From Metallyticus violacea (Eukaryota > Arthropoda > Insecta > Mantodea > Metallyticidae): DNA of 64,000 nucleotides. This document shows, piece by piece, positions 47,186 through 59,550 of this stretch (position 1 is the first letter of the stretch; every line of letters starts with the position of its first letter). The stretch lies in NCBI GenBank assembly GCA_030762175.1, contig CM060831.1:78374501-78438500 (forward strand), written 5' to 3'. The notes beneath the pieces are model-generated. The model saw only the letters and a list, made by a program, of their open reading frames with translations. It was not told the origin of the DNA and made no database searches. Both the position numbers and the translations under genes were made by a program.

Positions 47186-47398
47186 AAGTTCTGGAACAAT
47201 TTGTTTATTACTTATGAATATATTTCCGTTACTTTCTTTCCAGTCCTTGTAGATTTAGATAAACAATGATTACCTAAGTTCCCATTTTTCAGAAAAATGT
47301 GCAGTAATGATATAAGTGACCGACGTGATGACTCTTTCGACCCCCATCATATACTTGTAGTAAGCACGTTCCTTTATTTGAATAGTTTGTGCGAGTTT

Positions 47399-47509
47399 CT
47401 AATCTGAAACACATTCTTCAGTTATGTAAGCATCACTCACATCGCAAAACTTGCTCGGGTACTTGGTGAACTCCCTAGACACCGTGTCTATTATTCTCAG
47501 TAATTCAAT
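47399..47509 (-). CDS. Putative terminal exon of an unidentified minus-strand gene
   Basis: On the minus strand a strong pyrimidine tract and acceptor (TTCCCTTTTCGTTTCAG) precede a single open frame that starts in phase 0 and runs 36 codons to TAG. It reads IELLRIIDTVSREFTKYPSK, then FCDVSDAYITEECVSD. The other two frames stop within four codons. AATAAA lies about 20 nt after the stop (complement of 47373-47378), which fits a very short 3' UTR. An alternative is a 69-nt internal exon (47441-47509) that ends at the embedded donor GAT|GTGAGT. I do not recognise the protein. Two cysteines near the end and a hydrophobic helix-like start are all that can be said. Upstream exons would lie to the right of 47510 and were not found. 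It could be chance. Confidence 0.4.
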   Translation of the reverse strand: MELLRIIDTVSREFTKYPSKFCDVSDAYITEECVSD

Positions 47510-47514
47510 CTGAA

Positions 47515-48925
47515 ACGAAAAGGGAAGAACTTAGGCAATTAATGCTATCCAAATTTAATTTTTAATTCTGGAAATTTTGTTAACATTATTCGCATTCGGT
47601 AAACTGGTATATAATTATGTAATATAATTCGTCCCCTAGTTCCAATGTATGTTTAGTTTTTCATTATCATATTTAATTCACCGTAATTACTTATAGCCCT
47701 AACAAAACATATCTTGACAAACTGAAACAGAAGAAAACAAATATAGTAAAAATAGACAGTCAATTGAAAAAGAAGAGAAAAGATTAGAAGGCAAGGGTTA
47801 AGAACAGCTACATACTTCTATGAAAATATTATCATCGAAGATAGGAAGGTAATGTGTTTTAAATGTAGAAAATGGTTTCATGAAGAGTAGACACTTATGA
47901 AGAATGGGACAAAGATGCTTTCAACTGTCTTCTGTGAGAAATGAACGGTGAACATTGTAGCATTTTTCGCCTTATATGCCATTTTATATTTTGAGATCCA
48001 TTTGTGTCAATGATAGTAGACTCATTAGAAGGACGAGCACGGATGTACTTGGTAGCACGCGTCAAATGGCTGACCAGCCAAGAACTGAAGAAGATATTTT
48101 GAGACTATGATAAAACTATTCCATCTTTTCGTTTAATGCAGACTTATATAATGCGTTTTTTTCCCTCTACCAGCCATTTAACGAAAATTAATATACTAAG
48201 TATTTTTTTCTTTCACTTAATTAATAGTCAAGTTTCATAGATTTATATTAATTTTGACATTATAACTTTTGTGTTTTAATGTAAGTTTTTGATTTTATTT
48301 CATTTTACCTAAGTAGATCAATCTATATCCTAAAACCTTTAAAAGATTTTAAAAATCAATAGCCCTGCGATTTAAGGGAACTATGTAATTGTCTATTTTA
48401 TACCATTTACAAGCATTTAATTATTGCTTATTAGGCTCCTAAAATTATCGGTAAACTGTATAATATGTTATAAACCAATAACAATTGTTTGTATAACTAA
48501 AATAAATATTGTATTTATACCTTTCTGAAAAGTAAAACAAAAACACTGAAACCAGGGGCGAAATAGGCAGCCTTCACGATGAAAGTTTGTAGCTATAATA
48601 AGATTTTAAGTAACACCATCCATTCAAAATCATGCATTTTATCTTGTTAAACTGATTAAACAAACATTCATTCATATAAACATGGAAGACAATTAAGGAC
48701 TGAATATATAATAAAAATAAATTCAATTAATATAAATATTCATTTCATAAATAAAAACAAATGCATTATCCGTAAATATTAATGGTAAAGAAGCAACAAG
48801 GACACATAAAATAACAAAAAGAAAAGATATTCAGTTTATAAAGTATACGGCAGTGGGTTGCTAACAATAAAAAGCAAAAACTTTCTTTGCAGCAGTATGA
48901 GAACTAAGCATTCAGAAATTTTGAT
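47515..48925. other. No recognised gene
   Basis: Very AT-rich. No exon with convincing splice signals was seen. If the exon at 47399-47509 is real, part of this is its upstream intron. Confidence 0.35.
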
Positions 48926-48927
48926 CT

Positions 48928-49577
48928 GCAGAGGGTGCCAAAAAATGTATTCACACTTCAAGATAAGAAAAAACTGTGTTAACACAAAACAACTCAATTC
49001 ACACAAACAGAAAACGATGAGCACTAATCACCTTACACTTTTACAGTTAAACAGTTGCTCAAAATGCCCACCATCGGCGTCGATACATTTCTGAGTACGT
49101 TGAACTACTGACTGAGCAACGTTTGCGAAAGTGTCCTCAGCGATTGCAGCACATGCCGTTTCAATTTCTTCCCGAAGTGCTGTCAGTGTAGCTGGTTTTC
49201 TACAGTGTACAACATCCTTAAGAGTTTCCCATAGGCATCCACGTTTCCATTGCTTTTGAACTTCAATAACATTCTCGGTTTTCCAACACCACTTAAAAAT
49301 TGCTTTCCGCTGTTCAAATGATAATCTTGACTACATTTTGTTGTAGCAACGCTAGCATAACGTAATGTGAATCACATCTGTTTACAGAACATCATACGAT
49401 AATCTTGGTTTCATTTGTTCATTGTTGATTTACCTGTCACGTAGCAACGCTAATGCATGTGAGTCACATCTATTTACAGAACATCATACTACTACACATT
49501 ACTGTTGTTTTTCGGTCCAATTTTGAAATATATTAAATAGATATTTACTGTGAAAGTGTGTTTTTGGCGCCCTCTGT
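48928..49577 (-). mobile_element. Tc1/mariner-like deletion derivative (about 650 bp)
   Basis: Both ends carry CAGAGGG(T/C)GCCAAAAA in inverted orientation. The minus strand keeps a C-terminal transposase piece with REEIETACAAIAEDTFANVA and DADGGHFEQLF near 49040-49200, typical of the DUF4817-type group. Everything before that is deleted or decayed. Confidence 0.75.
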
Positions 49578-49579
49578 AT

Positions 49580-50585
49580 TTCATATATTTTACAAATTTT
49601 CGCCTTTTTCTTTCGGAGCAAAGGATTGGCAATAACTGATATTTAGTATATAAATATTATTATTTTATTTATGGTTGACCCATATTTCTTTGCTAAAATT
49701 TTGACCTCGGAGAAATATTGCAGAAATGTCATTACTCCACTTGAGGATGGTGCTGTATTTCTCATTACAAGCAGGAACAATATTACTAACCTGATGATAA
49801 AAGAAAAGTAATCTTGATTAATGATGTTTTCTTAATCACATGTACGAGACGGTGTTATAATTTCTAATATGTGAGCTAAGGACGGTTCAAAACCTCGTAT
49901 TTTAAGTTGTATTTGCCTATTTGCAACAATGGTACTTCAAAAGAATACAGTTACATTTTTACTCTTTCAAATTTACATGTTGTGGCTTTTCATCACAATT
50001 AAGAAAAATCTCCTATCTCAGTTTTGTTATTTTCTATATTTAACGACATTCCTCCCTTTTGAGCTTTTCGGAATAGTTTTTACAGGAAAAACTGGACTTT
50101 TCCATATTAAGAATAGATTATGTGCATCAAATGAGCTATGAATGAACTTTTTTGGCATATTTTAGTACTCACGATTTCTCTCAAAATGAATATTCAGCTG
50201 TTATGGTAACCATTGGGTATAAGTAGAGGGCTGTTGTATACGATACCCAATATTGTCGTTTAGGAAATAGGAAATTGGCAGATTTGAGGTTTGATTCAAT
50301 TGGAATTTTATCATGCGAAAACTATGAGGTGTGGGATAAATGTAATTTAATATTAAAAAATAGCCTACGCAACACAATCTGTTAAATATGCATGCACGGT
50401 ACAAGCATCATAATAATAGTTTTACATAAAAATAACATGTCGTTCTAAATAATTAATTGGGTTTTAAAATGCTCTCCCGGACTGATTACATATCGGAAGG
50501 GTAACTCAAAGAATTTTTATTTCGTACATGCAGACTTCTTTATAACATACCAGGGCACTATTCCATAGAAGTATGGTCTAATACG
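49580..50585. other. No recognised gene
   Basis: AT-rich. Open frames (for example 49929-50141) lack any motif or splice context. Confidence 0.35.
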
Positions 50586-50588
50586 AAA

Positions 50589-51989
50589 AGTTCAAATCAC
50601 GCTTGATCCGAGAAAGCGGGCGGGAGGAAGCCCGTAGAGCGCGAAGTAAACAACGGCATTCTAGTTGCGTAATTTTCCAACAGTTTGCGGTCAATGCTTA
50701 TTAGAGGTTGGGGTGTTAGCAATAGAACACATGTTTGCGCAGGTTCTTATATTACCGGTCGTTGCTTTGTACAGTTTGAAGTATTAGAAGACGTGTTTGC
50801 TGTGTACTTCTTTAGAATTACGTTAAAGTGTTTGTGTGTGCATTAAATTAGTTATTTAAATAAGTGAAATTCTGGCTGAAAAATTTACTCTACAGCAATG
50901 AATATTTGTGTACGATGCTTACATCAAAACAGATTCATGCCCATAAGTGTGTAAGCAATTTGTAGACAGCTTCCCTGGCATTGGACCCCCAAATAGAGGT
51001 ACAGCTAGAAACCTTGTCAATAGATTTAAAGAAACGGGTTCGCTGAACTCTAAAATTCATAGACCTAAACGTAGGGTTCTAACAGAAGACAAGCTGGGGC
51101 ATCACTTGAACATCTTCATAATAAATCTTTACGTCGCATAGCACAATAAGTAAGCGTTTCAGAAACTTCTGTCCATACGGGTACTAAACTTTTAAAATTG
51201 GAACCTTACACAGTTACTATAGTACATAATTACAGACGCATGACAACGAAAGTCGGGCAAAATGGTGTAATTGGGTTTTACAGAACACTCATGACGGTAT
51301 TGTTGATCCGTATTTAATCATTTTCTCTGATGAAGCATGGTTTCATTTTCGTGGTTACCATGTTTACAGAACAAAAGATTCTGGAGGAAGGAAAGTCCGT
51401 GAATAATTCACTAAATTCCTCTGCATGGTGGAAAGATTGGTGTGGGGTGTGCCATAACAGTAAATCGAATAATAGGATTTTGGGGGGAAGGTATCGTACA
51501 CAATTACACGCACATGTTTTGAACATGAGAGAAAATATACACATTTCAAAACAATCTGCCACAGTCCAAACTGGCCATAATTCTTTGGAGGCTGTAAGGG
51601 AGATTTTTAAGACAAAGGTTCCTCACATTTATCGCGTGCCATTATTATTTGTGAGGAAACCTAAAAAAATAGTCTATAGAAACAATGTATACACTAGATG
51701 AACTTAAAGACAATATAAGAGCAGACATTAGAAGGATTACAAAAGAAAAACTTTGCGTGTGAATGTAAATTTCATCAAAAGATGCCGGGAATGTGTGAAA
51801 GTCGAAGAACAGTACTTTGAGCTACTCTGTAACAGGTTAGCGAAATAAAATGATAAATGTGTGCATGTCATAAATTAATGAAAGTTTGTGTAGATTACTC
51901 GGAAAATTAGGATCTAGAATGTCGGTGTTTATTTCGCGCTTTACCGCCTTCTTCCCGCCCGCTTTCTCAGATCAAGCGTGACGCGAACT
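50589..51989 (+). mobile_element. Tc1/mariner-like element (DUF4817 type), both ends present
   Basis: About 65-bp terminal inverted repeats: AGTTCAAATCACGCTTGATC on the left mirrors AGTTCGCGTCACGCTTGATC on the right, and both continue AGAAAGCGGGCGGGA. The transposase is decayed but readable: FPGIGPPNRGTARNLVNRFK (near 50965, helix-turn-helix), KRRVLTEDK, then SDEAWF (51325-51342, first catalytic region) with HFRGY. A 123-codon frame (51330-51701) is partly out of phase. It ends with a decayed C-terminal part near 51700. No TA check was possible at the exact boundary. Confidence 0.85.
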
Positions 51990-52526
51990 CTCTGTACATA
52001 CAAGTGTATTAGCACAAGTCCTCGTAAAGTATGTGCTGTAACTTTCTGTTTTCACAAAATAATGCACAGAGCTTGTAAAGTACTAGTAAAAACTTGCAAG
52101 TGGGGTAATATAAGAGCAAGATGGAGAAACAGCTGTTGGCCACACGACATCTTACCTTTGATAAGGTTATTTCCACTTTTCAGTAATACATTCGTATGTT
52201 TTAATGAACAGAACGGATTATTATCATTTCTGCTATATTGGTCTATATTATTTTTCAGAAATGCTTGACAATATTTAAGCGTAATATAACACCACTTTGA
52301 GATAACGATTATGTACAGCTACGTCGGAGCATAAATTTTGGTCCAGAGATGGCACAAAAATCGAACTTCCGATTACCTTGATGATTTATTTTATTAGTTC
52401 ATTTGATCATTTACATTTATACATTTGTTTGTGACATTTTCATTTCAAGGACACTTTTTGCAAATAGAGTCAAAAGAGACTAAATATTTTATGTTAAAAA
52501 TAACGAGACATTTAGCCAAAATATTT

Positions 52527-52547
52527 AAAAAAAAAAAAAAAAAAAAA
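52527..52547 (+). repeat. A-rich run
   Basis: About 20 A in a row. No SINE or LINE body precedes it that I recognise. Confidence 0.9.
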
Positions 52548-53019
52548 CATGAAATAAGATGCTGAATGAAACATACATTTGAAACAGGAAAAGAAAATGT
52601 CAATTGTAAGTTCTACTTCAATTGACATAACTTAAAACGTTCATTGTACTCAAATACTGAATTATTTTATCACAAGTAATATCGCGGGAGGGTCTGAAAT
52701 TGCCGATAAATTCACAAACGTAGTGAGTAGTGAATTTTCCAGAACGTACTAAGTGAATTTATCTGGAAAGCTCAGACTCTCGAGTGAAATTTATTAAAAC
52801 TATTTCACAAACAAAACTAGAATTTAAATATAATTCCTCTAAACTTGACTTACAAAATTGTATTATTTTATATATGTACTTTACGTTTCCAAACAATCTT
52901 GCGACAGAAGAATGCCTATTGTCAGTAATGCGATTAGAGAAGAGCAAAATACGGGTTTAGGGCTATTTCATGATCAGAATAAGAATAAAAATTACATGTA
53001 TAATATATATGTATATATA

Positions 53020-53134
53020 AACTAAAATAACAATAACTAGAAAAGCAGAAAAGGATAAAACAAATGCGATTCCAAATCTGTGACTTTTTCTGTTTTATTC
53101 TTTTCTGCTTTTCTAGCTTTTTGTTATTTTAGTT
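53020..53134. repeat. Imperfect foldback of the Penelope-like tail
   Basis: The left arm 53020-53061 (AACTAAAATAACAATAACTA ... GGATAAAAC) mirrors the right arm 53092-53134 (GTTTTATTCTTTTCTGCTTT ... TTATTTTAGTT) with a few differences and a 30-nt spacer. The spacer contains ATCTGTGACTTTTTCT, as in the tail at 33100. The right arm continues ACATTGTTAATAATGTTACA and then an AT stretch, as in the other tails. Confidence 0.85.
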
Positions 53135-53776
53135 ACATTGTTAATAATGTTACATTATTTTTCATATATATTGGAAATTCGCGCACAGAATATTAACACT
53201 TATTAGTCTTATGAATATCTATAGTATTCAGAAACAGAGGGACTGAAATGGACAAAAGTCGACTATTACAATCGCTACCGTTTGATTTTCTAATACCAAC
53301 TGAGGAAAAAAAAAAAAAAAGATGACATACAGTATCTCTATTTTTCTTTGTATTCTGTGATTTGAAACTCCTAATGATAAATCAATTTGCACATTTGAGG
53401 CATTACCAAAACGCTTTGAAGAACCCTCCATTTCGCGTTATGATTGTCGATTGTCCATGCTTTTGTTGCTATCTATTGGCTCACGACCGCCACTAGCAAA
53501 AGTGATTAGTGATGCGTGCTTAGGAATTATATAGTGGGGGTATAGAATTAGCTACACTGATCACAAGACAAATGCACGTCGCGTGATAAAATGGATTTGA
53601 TTTTTTTTCTCTGTAATCTCATTCCGTAATTCGATTGTGATTGGTCCAAATTCAAAATTTTATTTCGTTTCATTGTCGATTTTCAGCTGACGTCACATGA
53701 GTGAAATAGTCCTTGTAAACACGCCATTTCTCATCATTATCCTCATTTTATCTACTACTGGATTACATATTTAGGT

Positions 53777-54067
53777 ACCACTACAGGTGGCCGATGTCGT
53801 TAAGGCACGGACTCGTGAGCGGGAGGTCTGGGTTCGAATACCGCCAGGACCATCCTCCCTGACCGAGGTTTTTTCTAGGTTTTCCTCAGTCCTCATAAAT
53901 GGAAAATGCCGGGAGATACCCTAAACTTAGGCCTGGAACGATTCCTTCCTTAAAAAAAAAAAAATCCTTTCCCAATATATCATTTCATTTCATGTATCAA
54001 CAGTGTCCAGCGCCTATGATGCCTTAGTAGTAAAAACGGGCGTTAAACACCTTTCATTCATCCATAC
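53777..54067 (+). mobile_element. SINE-A copy with target-site duplication
   Basis: Full-length copy flanked by ACATATTTAGGT at 53765-53776 and 54068-54079. Head with GGTGGCCGATGTCGTTAAGG. Confidence 0.95.
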
Positions 54068-54502
54068 ACATATTTAGGTCAATTGATTCCCTAAACTATT
54101 AAAAGGTGCGCTAGTTACCAATATTGCTTTCTACACTTGTATGTAAATTACAAGAGCATGGTTAATACTAATACAATGGGATATGTACACTGTACTGTAA
54201 GTATGGAGTTACTACATATGTAGAAAAAGCCTTTGTGCAACACAATTGTACCAATAACTGCAATAAACAACTCAAAATACTTCTAATATCATTTATAGTA
54301 TTTTTGCGGAATAGGGCCCAGGTGTCAGCACAAGCTCTATTTGCAAAATGGCGCTGAAGACGTTATGTGTCTCAGATTATGAAAAAATATATCGGATGTG
54401 TATTGCACAATGAATATTTATAAACTTACCACTAAAACTCTTATCATGTATTAATCATTATTCTTAGAACACTAGTTTACAAATTACATTTAAAAGCTGT
54501 TT

Positions 54503-54792
54503 TTTGTCGGTCCTGGTGTAGTGGTAACCATACTTGCCTTCTAAACCCAAGATCGCGGGTTCGAACCCGGCCAGGATCGATGTATTTTTTCGGGCGTAAA
54601 AATCCTAAGTATGGCTTCCTTCGGAAGGGAAGTAAAGCCGTGGGTCTCGTGTCGTACATTTACGGCACGATAAAGAACCTCAAGCCTGAAAGAAGAGGCC
54701 TCTGAGCAAAATTTATCGGCGTTTCACGCCCTGAATAGAATGGGACGTTGATGACCTGAGAGCGTCCTTAAATAAGCAATTAAAAATGCAAA
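54503..54792 (+). mobile_element. SINE-B copy with target-site duplication
   Basis: Flanked by TAAAAGCTGTTT at 54491-54502 and 54793-54804. The head (GGTCCTGGTGTAGTGGTAAC) and B-box (GGTTCGAACCC) are well preserved. The 3' part lacks ATGTTAA before GAGCGTCCTTAAATAAG. Confidence 0.95.
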
Positions 54793-54809
54793 TAAAAGCT
54801 GTTTACATC

Positions 54810-56940
54810 AAGAGGTAGAACAATGTGCAATTTAGCAAACAATAATTGTAACACATAAAGTTATCTTTTCGTGCGAGTTATGTATGTTTACTCCATGACG
54901 ATTTGCCCAGTACGCTCCCTCTACACTTTTCTCCGATCGAAGTAAATGGAGTAAAAGTTCAAATTGTGTTCCTCAGTAAGTGGAATAATGTGAGGCTGAC
55001 ACTGGTCTCGACTTAGGTGTAATGAAAAAAGAAAAAGAACACGCAGATCTCCTGTGGAAGGACATAAAGCTCTCCCATAATTATATGATGCTGTTATTAC
55101 TAATACAGATAAACGCTGCAAGGATGATAATGTGTTTTATTTCCTTAATAATTATCTACCGATCACCCATTGCTAAAAGCATCTAATAACTGGACTGCAC
55201 AAATAGATCCAGTCAGAAATCAAACCGGCTCTAGAGAGGGAAACGGGGAAGGGGGGCGCTGTCCTAACTTTTTATGTATCCGAAAATGTTGACTGCGCAA
55301 CCTCGTTTACAAGTTTCACGATTTAATTGGAAATACTTTTCAAAATAACGTTTATCTTAATTTTATCATGCATCCAAACTATGTCAATGGAGTTCAGGCG
55401 GACGGAATGAGGATACGCACGACATAAGATTAAAATCAGTGTTCCCAATTCTCTAAAACTGTTTCAGTGCTCCAAAGCAAGAGTGCTAAATATGTAAATA
55501 TTTCACAAGTACATAATTAGATGTTACTTAAAATAATTCATTATTCACATAAATCATTTAAATTCTTGTAATTAACAAAACTATCAATAAGACTTGGAGG
55601 CTTGTAAATTTCTTCATAACAACTTAATTTATAAATTTAATTTAAATAGGAAATTCGACCTGTGAAAAGCGTCATAATACAAACTGTTGTTTTTCTTTTC
55701 TTCCCATTTCTTTCCTTTATTTTCATCTTTTTTCCCCCTTCCTTTTGGTAAAAACAAGTCGTTGACAGATCCTCAACATCAGCGCCGTTTGTCCACTTTT
55801 TCTTTAGTTTGCTACATGTCTAAACATTTGCAAAATTCACGTTTTCCTTGTACAGGGCGGGCACGAACTCTACCGATAGACTTTCAGGAATGCTGATAGA
55901 GTGTTTTGATATAATGAATCCATGGTCTCTGGTACCTTATTACAGAGTAATTTGATTGTGATGCGTTAGATATGTGAAGGGTGTATTTTGATATCTACAA
56001 AGAAAAAGAACTAAACTATCCAGCCTTCCTGCAGCAATAAAACAGTACTAGAGAACATTTAATGACAAAATACGAAACATTACAATGAAAAAAAGGGGGA
56101 GGACAGCAGCACGTACTGTGTTTTGAGACAACGAAGCAGTTTACTTGTCCCCACAAGAATGAATCACCACGACCAATCCATTTTTGACCACAGTATGCAT
56201 CAAGGTAGACACTAACACCCCGTGTCATACTCAATCACACGCACCTCGAATTACCAAAGGCGCATCTTCCAGGAAACATGGGAGAACATTTTCTTCTGCG
56301 CCTGATAAATAAAGTCATTGATTCGAGAGACTCGTTGCTTCATTTCGACCGATTCCGTATGAGCGTTGTTACAACTCGACAATAAATATTATTTCTGTAT
56401 CATTGAGAGCCATACTTAGGTAATTAAGTACATATTATTCCTCAAAAACTATTGAATAATAAACATGAACAACTTAGTTTAATGTGTGATGAAATTTGCT
56501 TATACTATATTTGCGGTCATACTGTTTGACTAATTGCACTATGGCTGATTTCGAAACCGTCAGAAGAGTAAAAATGAAAAAATGTTCATTCATCAGAATC
56601 GACCCACAAGGTTTACGACCAAGGGCTATTCTGAGTCCTGACGGAACATATAAACTATTCAAAGTTTACCTACACTTAGCAGCTAACATAAGAAGAATGG
56701 GAGATCACATATGTAATACTTTAATTTGTATCCGCTTAAATAGGTATCATCATCATCACATTGTGTATTAAACGAAATTTAGTAACACTCGTGTCTAATG
56801 AAAAAGTTTATAGTAAGTGTTACAAAACGCATTTTCTAATTTATATGCTTTGTGTTGAAAGAACTAATTAGTATAAGCTGTCTAAAATATTTATATATTT
56901 ATTGCAGTAAACCATATCACAATCTATAGTTTTCATATGT
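54810..56940. other. No recognised gene
   Basis: AT-rich. The open frame at 56496-56771 has neither splice context nor a recognised motif. Confidence 0.35.
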
Positions 56941-57139
56941 ATTACTAAAGTGTGAAAGGGAAAATATCCGATTTAAGGCCCTAAACACTCATTGATAGCA
57001 TTTGCTTAGCTATATTATTTAAATAAATTCATTTTCACATGTTTTATATTACGTAAAACTTAATATAAAGCCACAAGCATTTAATGATAATAGCTATGTA
57101 GTTATGTTAATTTAAGAAGTTCATTTACGTATGTTATTA

Positions 57140-58222
57140 CGTAAGATAAAAGCTATAATATTCTATTTAAAGCTCCAAACTTTCATTGATAATGTTTTTA
57201 ATTATATAAATTTAATAAGTATGTTTTCACATGTTTTTATGTTACGTAATGGCTTTAATTTAAAACTCAAATATTTGTTGGTAATACGTTTTAAATTGTA
57301 TAAATCTAGTAAGCTCATTTGTATAGATTTCATGTTTCAGATAAGGGTTATTACAATGTATGTTTAATGTTTGTTTGTTGATCTTTATGAAATACTTAAT
57401 AATGTTAATGTAACGGTTCAAAGAAACACATACATAGCCAAGAATATGAAAATATTAAACTACAGATAAGAAAATTGTAATATTAAGTGAATCAACCAAT
57501 GGCAAGCGTAACAATATTAATAATGTGTACCAAGAATGAAACACGAGACAGACAGCTTTATTGTGACTAAATAGAAACTAAGGAATTTCATTCGCTTGGT
57601 GCACGTATGTTAAAAATATAATACATTGTAATGTGTAGTGTTATTACTGCAATAAGTGACGCATTATATCTCCAAACATTTTGTTAGTTATGCGTTGGAT
57701 TTCTGAAGAGAAGTTGTGTTTTAAATTTCATTAGCAGAAATCGTGATTCATATTCCGTCAACTGGAGCTGCATTTTAACATTATATGAGTGACGATTAAT
57801 ATTTCGTGAAAGAAATTAGAAAATGATTAGTTGTGGTGAATGGTAGGAATTGCGAGTTTAAATATTAGTGATACGAAAGGAACGTTGCCTTTAAGCACAG
57901 TTTTCGGGAGAGAAATATAAATTATAACACGTCTGTCTCGTATTCAGTCTGCATCTCAGAGCACATCGTAATCAGAAACGTGTACAGTTGTGTGGTAATA
58001 ACAAAACATTAATAAACTCCGTAGATTTATATCCATTGTGATTTTGTTATACTTAAAACCACACTCCTTTCACCCCAGAAGTATCAATATGAACAATCCA
58101 GCTATAGTACCGAACCCCGAACTAGCGCCGGCAGTTAGGAACGACGTCTACGACAACACATACCAAATCTGGACACCAACCTCTACGGCGGCGTCCCCTT
58201 TAATGCCACTACAAGTGTCACT
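57140..58222 (+). repeat. Promoter-bearing dispersed repeat, copy 2 (LTR-like)
   Basis: Homologous to 33908-35005 along its whole length. TATAAAT at 57916-57922 lies 30 nt before the A of TCAGT (57944-57948), and AATAAA is at 58011-58016. An open frame starts at an ATG near 58089 (MNNPAIVPNPELAPAVRNDV) and remains open to 58238, where ACTTAG is followed by GTAAGT. A tandem duplication of the upstream part is visible: 56955-57065 resembles 57147-57280. This may be the 5' LTR and gag start of an LTR retrotransposon, but no PBS starting TGG was found, so the class is open. Confidence 0.6.
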
Positions 58223-58601
58223 AATTACAATGACTTAGGTAAGTAGTTGTTAGTTTCCGGTGTGCAATTCTTGTTGAAACATTAAACATAAAATAAACAA
58301 GTATGGACAGTTTATCAATACATGTATTGGATATAGGTAGTTTAGAAAACTCACTGTTGATGCAAAAATAAGTTGGTGTTTTAACTGCAGAGTGTAGTAA
58401 GCGCATTCAGCTGAACCTCTCGCCATCTTACAGACGAATATAACAACCAACCCGTGCAACTTTAGTTACCGTTACGCTCTACACGCTGCTCCTCTGCAAT
58501 GAAGTCTATGATATTTTTTATTATAGTTCATTCACGTTCTTACACACAGTTGTCATCAAGAGGCACATGTTCATTCGCTCTAGTGGACATTTCTGAGAGC
58601 A

Positions 58602-58874
58602 GTTTATTTATTTATTTACTTTGCTTTATTTATGAGCGCTGTTTAACATTTCAAATCTTCAGCGTGGGCATAAAATGGCTGGTAAATTATATTCCAAGAC
58701 CTTTTCAGGCTTGAGGTTATTTATATGTGCCGTAAATCTACAACACGATACCCACGGCTTTATTTTTCTTCCAAAGGAGGTCATATTTAGAATGTGTATG
58801 TCCTGGCTGGGATCGAATCGGTGATCTTGGACCTACGAGGCAAGTATGATAACCACTAAACCACCAGTATCGAC
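58602..58874 (-). mobile_element. SINE-B copy, diverged, with target-site duplication
   Basis: Flanked by TCTGAGAGCA at 58592-58601 and 58875-58884. Sequence is more diverged than the other SINE-B copies, so it is probably older. Confidence 0.9.
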
Positions 58875-59237
58875 TCTGAGAGCAAGACATTGAAAGAAAG
58901 TTCTACTTTCATAGTTTTCATGCGTATATTTATAGCAAAATGATTAGAACATAATTACCCAGCTCTGGAGAGAGTGGTTTTTGTTTAATATCTATAAGTC
59001 TTCAGAGACGAAATTATTACAACATTGAGGTAAGTATGTGCATTTTGGCAATGTATCAACTACTAAAGTATAGCAACATATATCTTTATTTATTTTATTT
59101 ATCATGTATAGATATTGATAATGTTGAATGACTATATTCGTCATAAAATAAACTAGAACACTTTACATGTAAGCTTAAGAGTAAATTACTCCTGGAAAAT
59201 GATTAACGATTTTTAACATTAGTGATCTAGTTTCCAA

Positions 59238-59257
59238 AAAAAAAAAAAAAAAAAAAA
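59238..59257 (+). repeat. A-rich run
   Basis: About 20 A in a row, about 30 bp before the SINE-A copy at 59290. Confidence 0.9.
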
Positions 59258-59289
59258 GTGCTCTCCTCGTATATTCAAAACTCTCAATA

Positions 59290-59550
59290 CAGCCATTGGT
59301 GCCCGAGGTCGTTAAGGTGTGCTTTCGTGAGAGGCAGGAACATTCTTCCTGATTGAGGTATTTCCAGGTTTTCCTCGGTCATAAATGGTAAATGCCGGGT
59401 AGGTGCCCTAACTTAGGCATGGAACGTTTCCTTCCTCTTAAGAAAATAAATCCTTTCCCAATATAATTTCATCTCACGTATCATCAGTGTTACCGCCTGT
59501 GGTGCCTCAGTAGTAAAAACGGGTGTTAAACACTATTAAAAAAAAACGTT
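59290..59550 (+). mobile_element. SINE-A copy lacking the B box
   Basis: Head GCCCGAGGTCGTTAAGGTGT, then a deletion that removes the B box. The body resumes at CTTCCTGATTGAGG and ends GGGTGTTAAACACTATT with an A run. Confidence 0.85.

Noticed and set aside
58595..58730. Start of a new gene after the LTR-like repeat
   Set aside because: The open frame at 58499-58714 runs into a SINE-B copy (58602-58874) with a clear target duplication.
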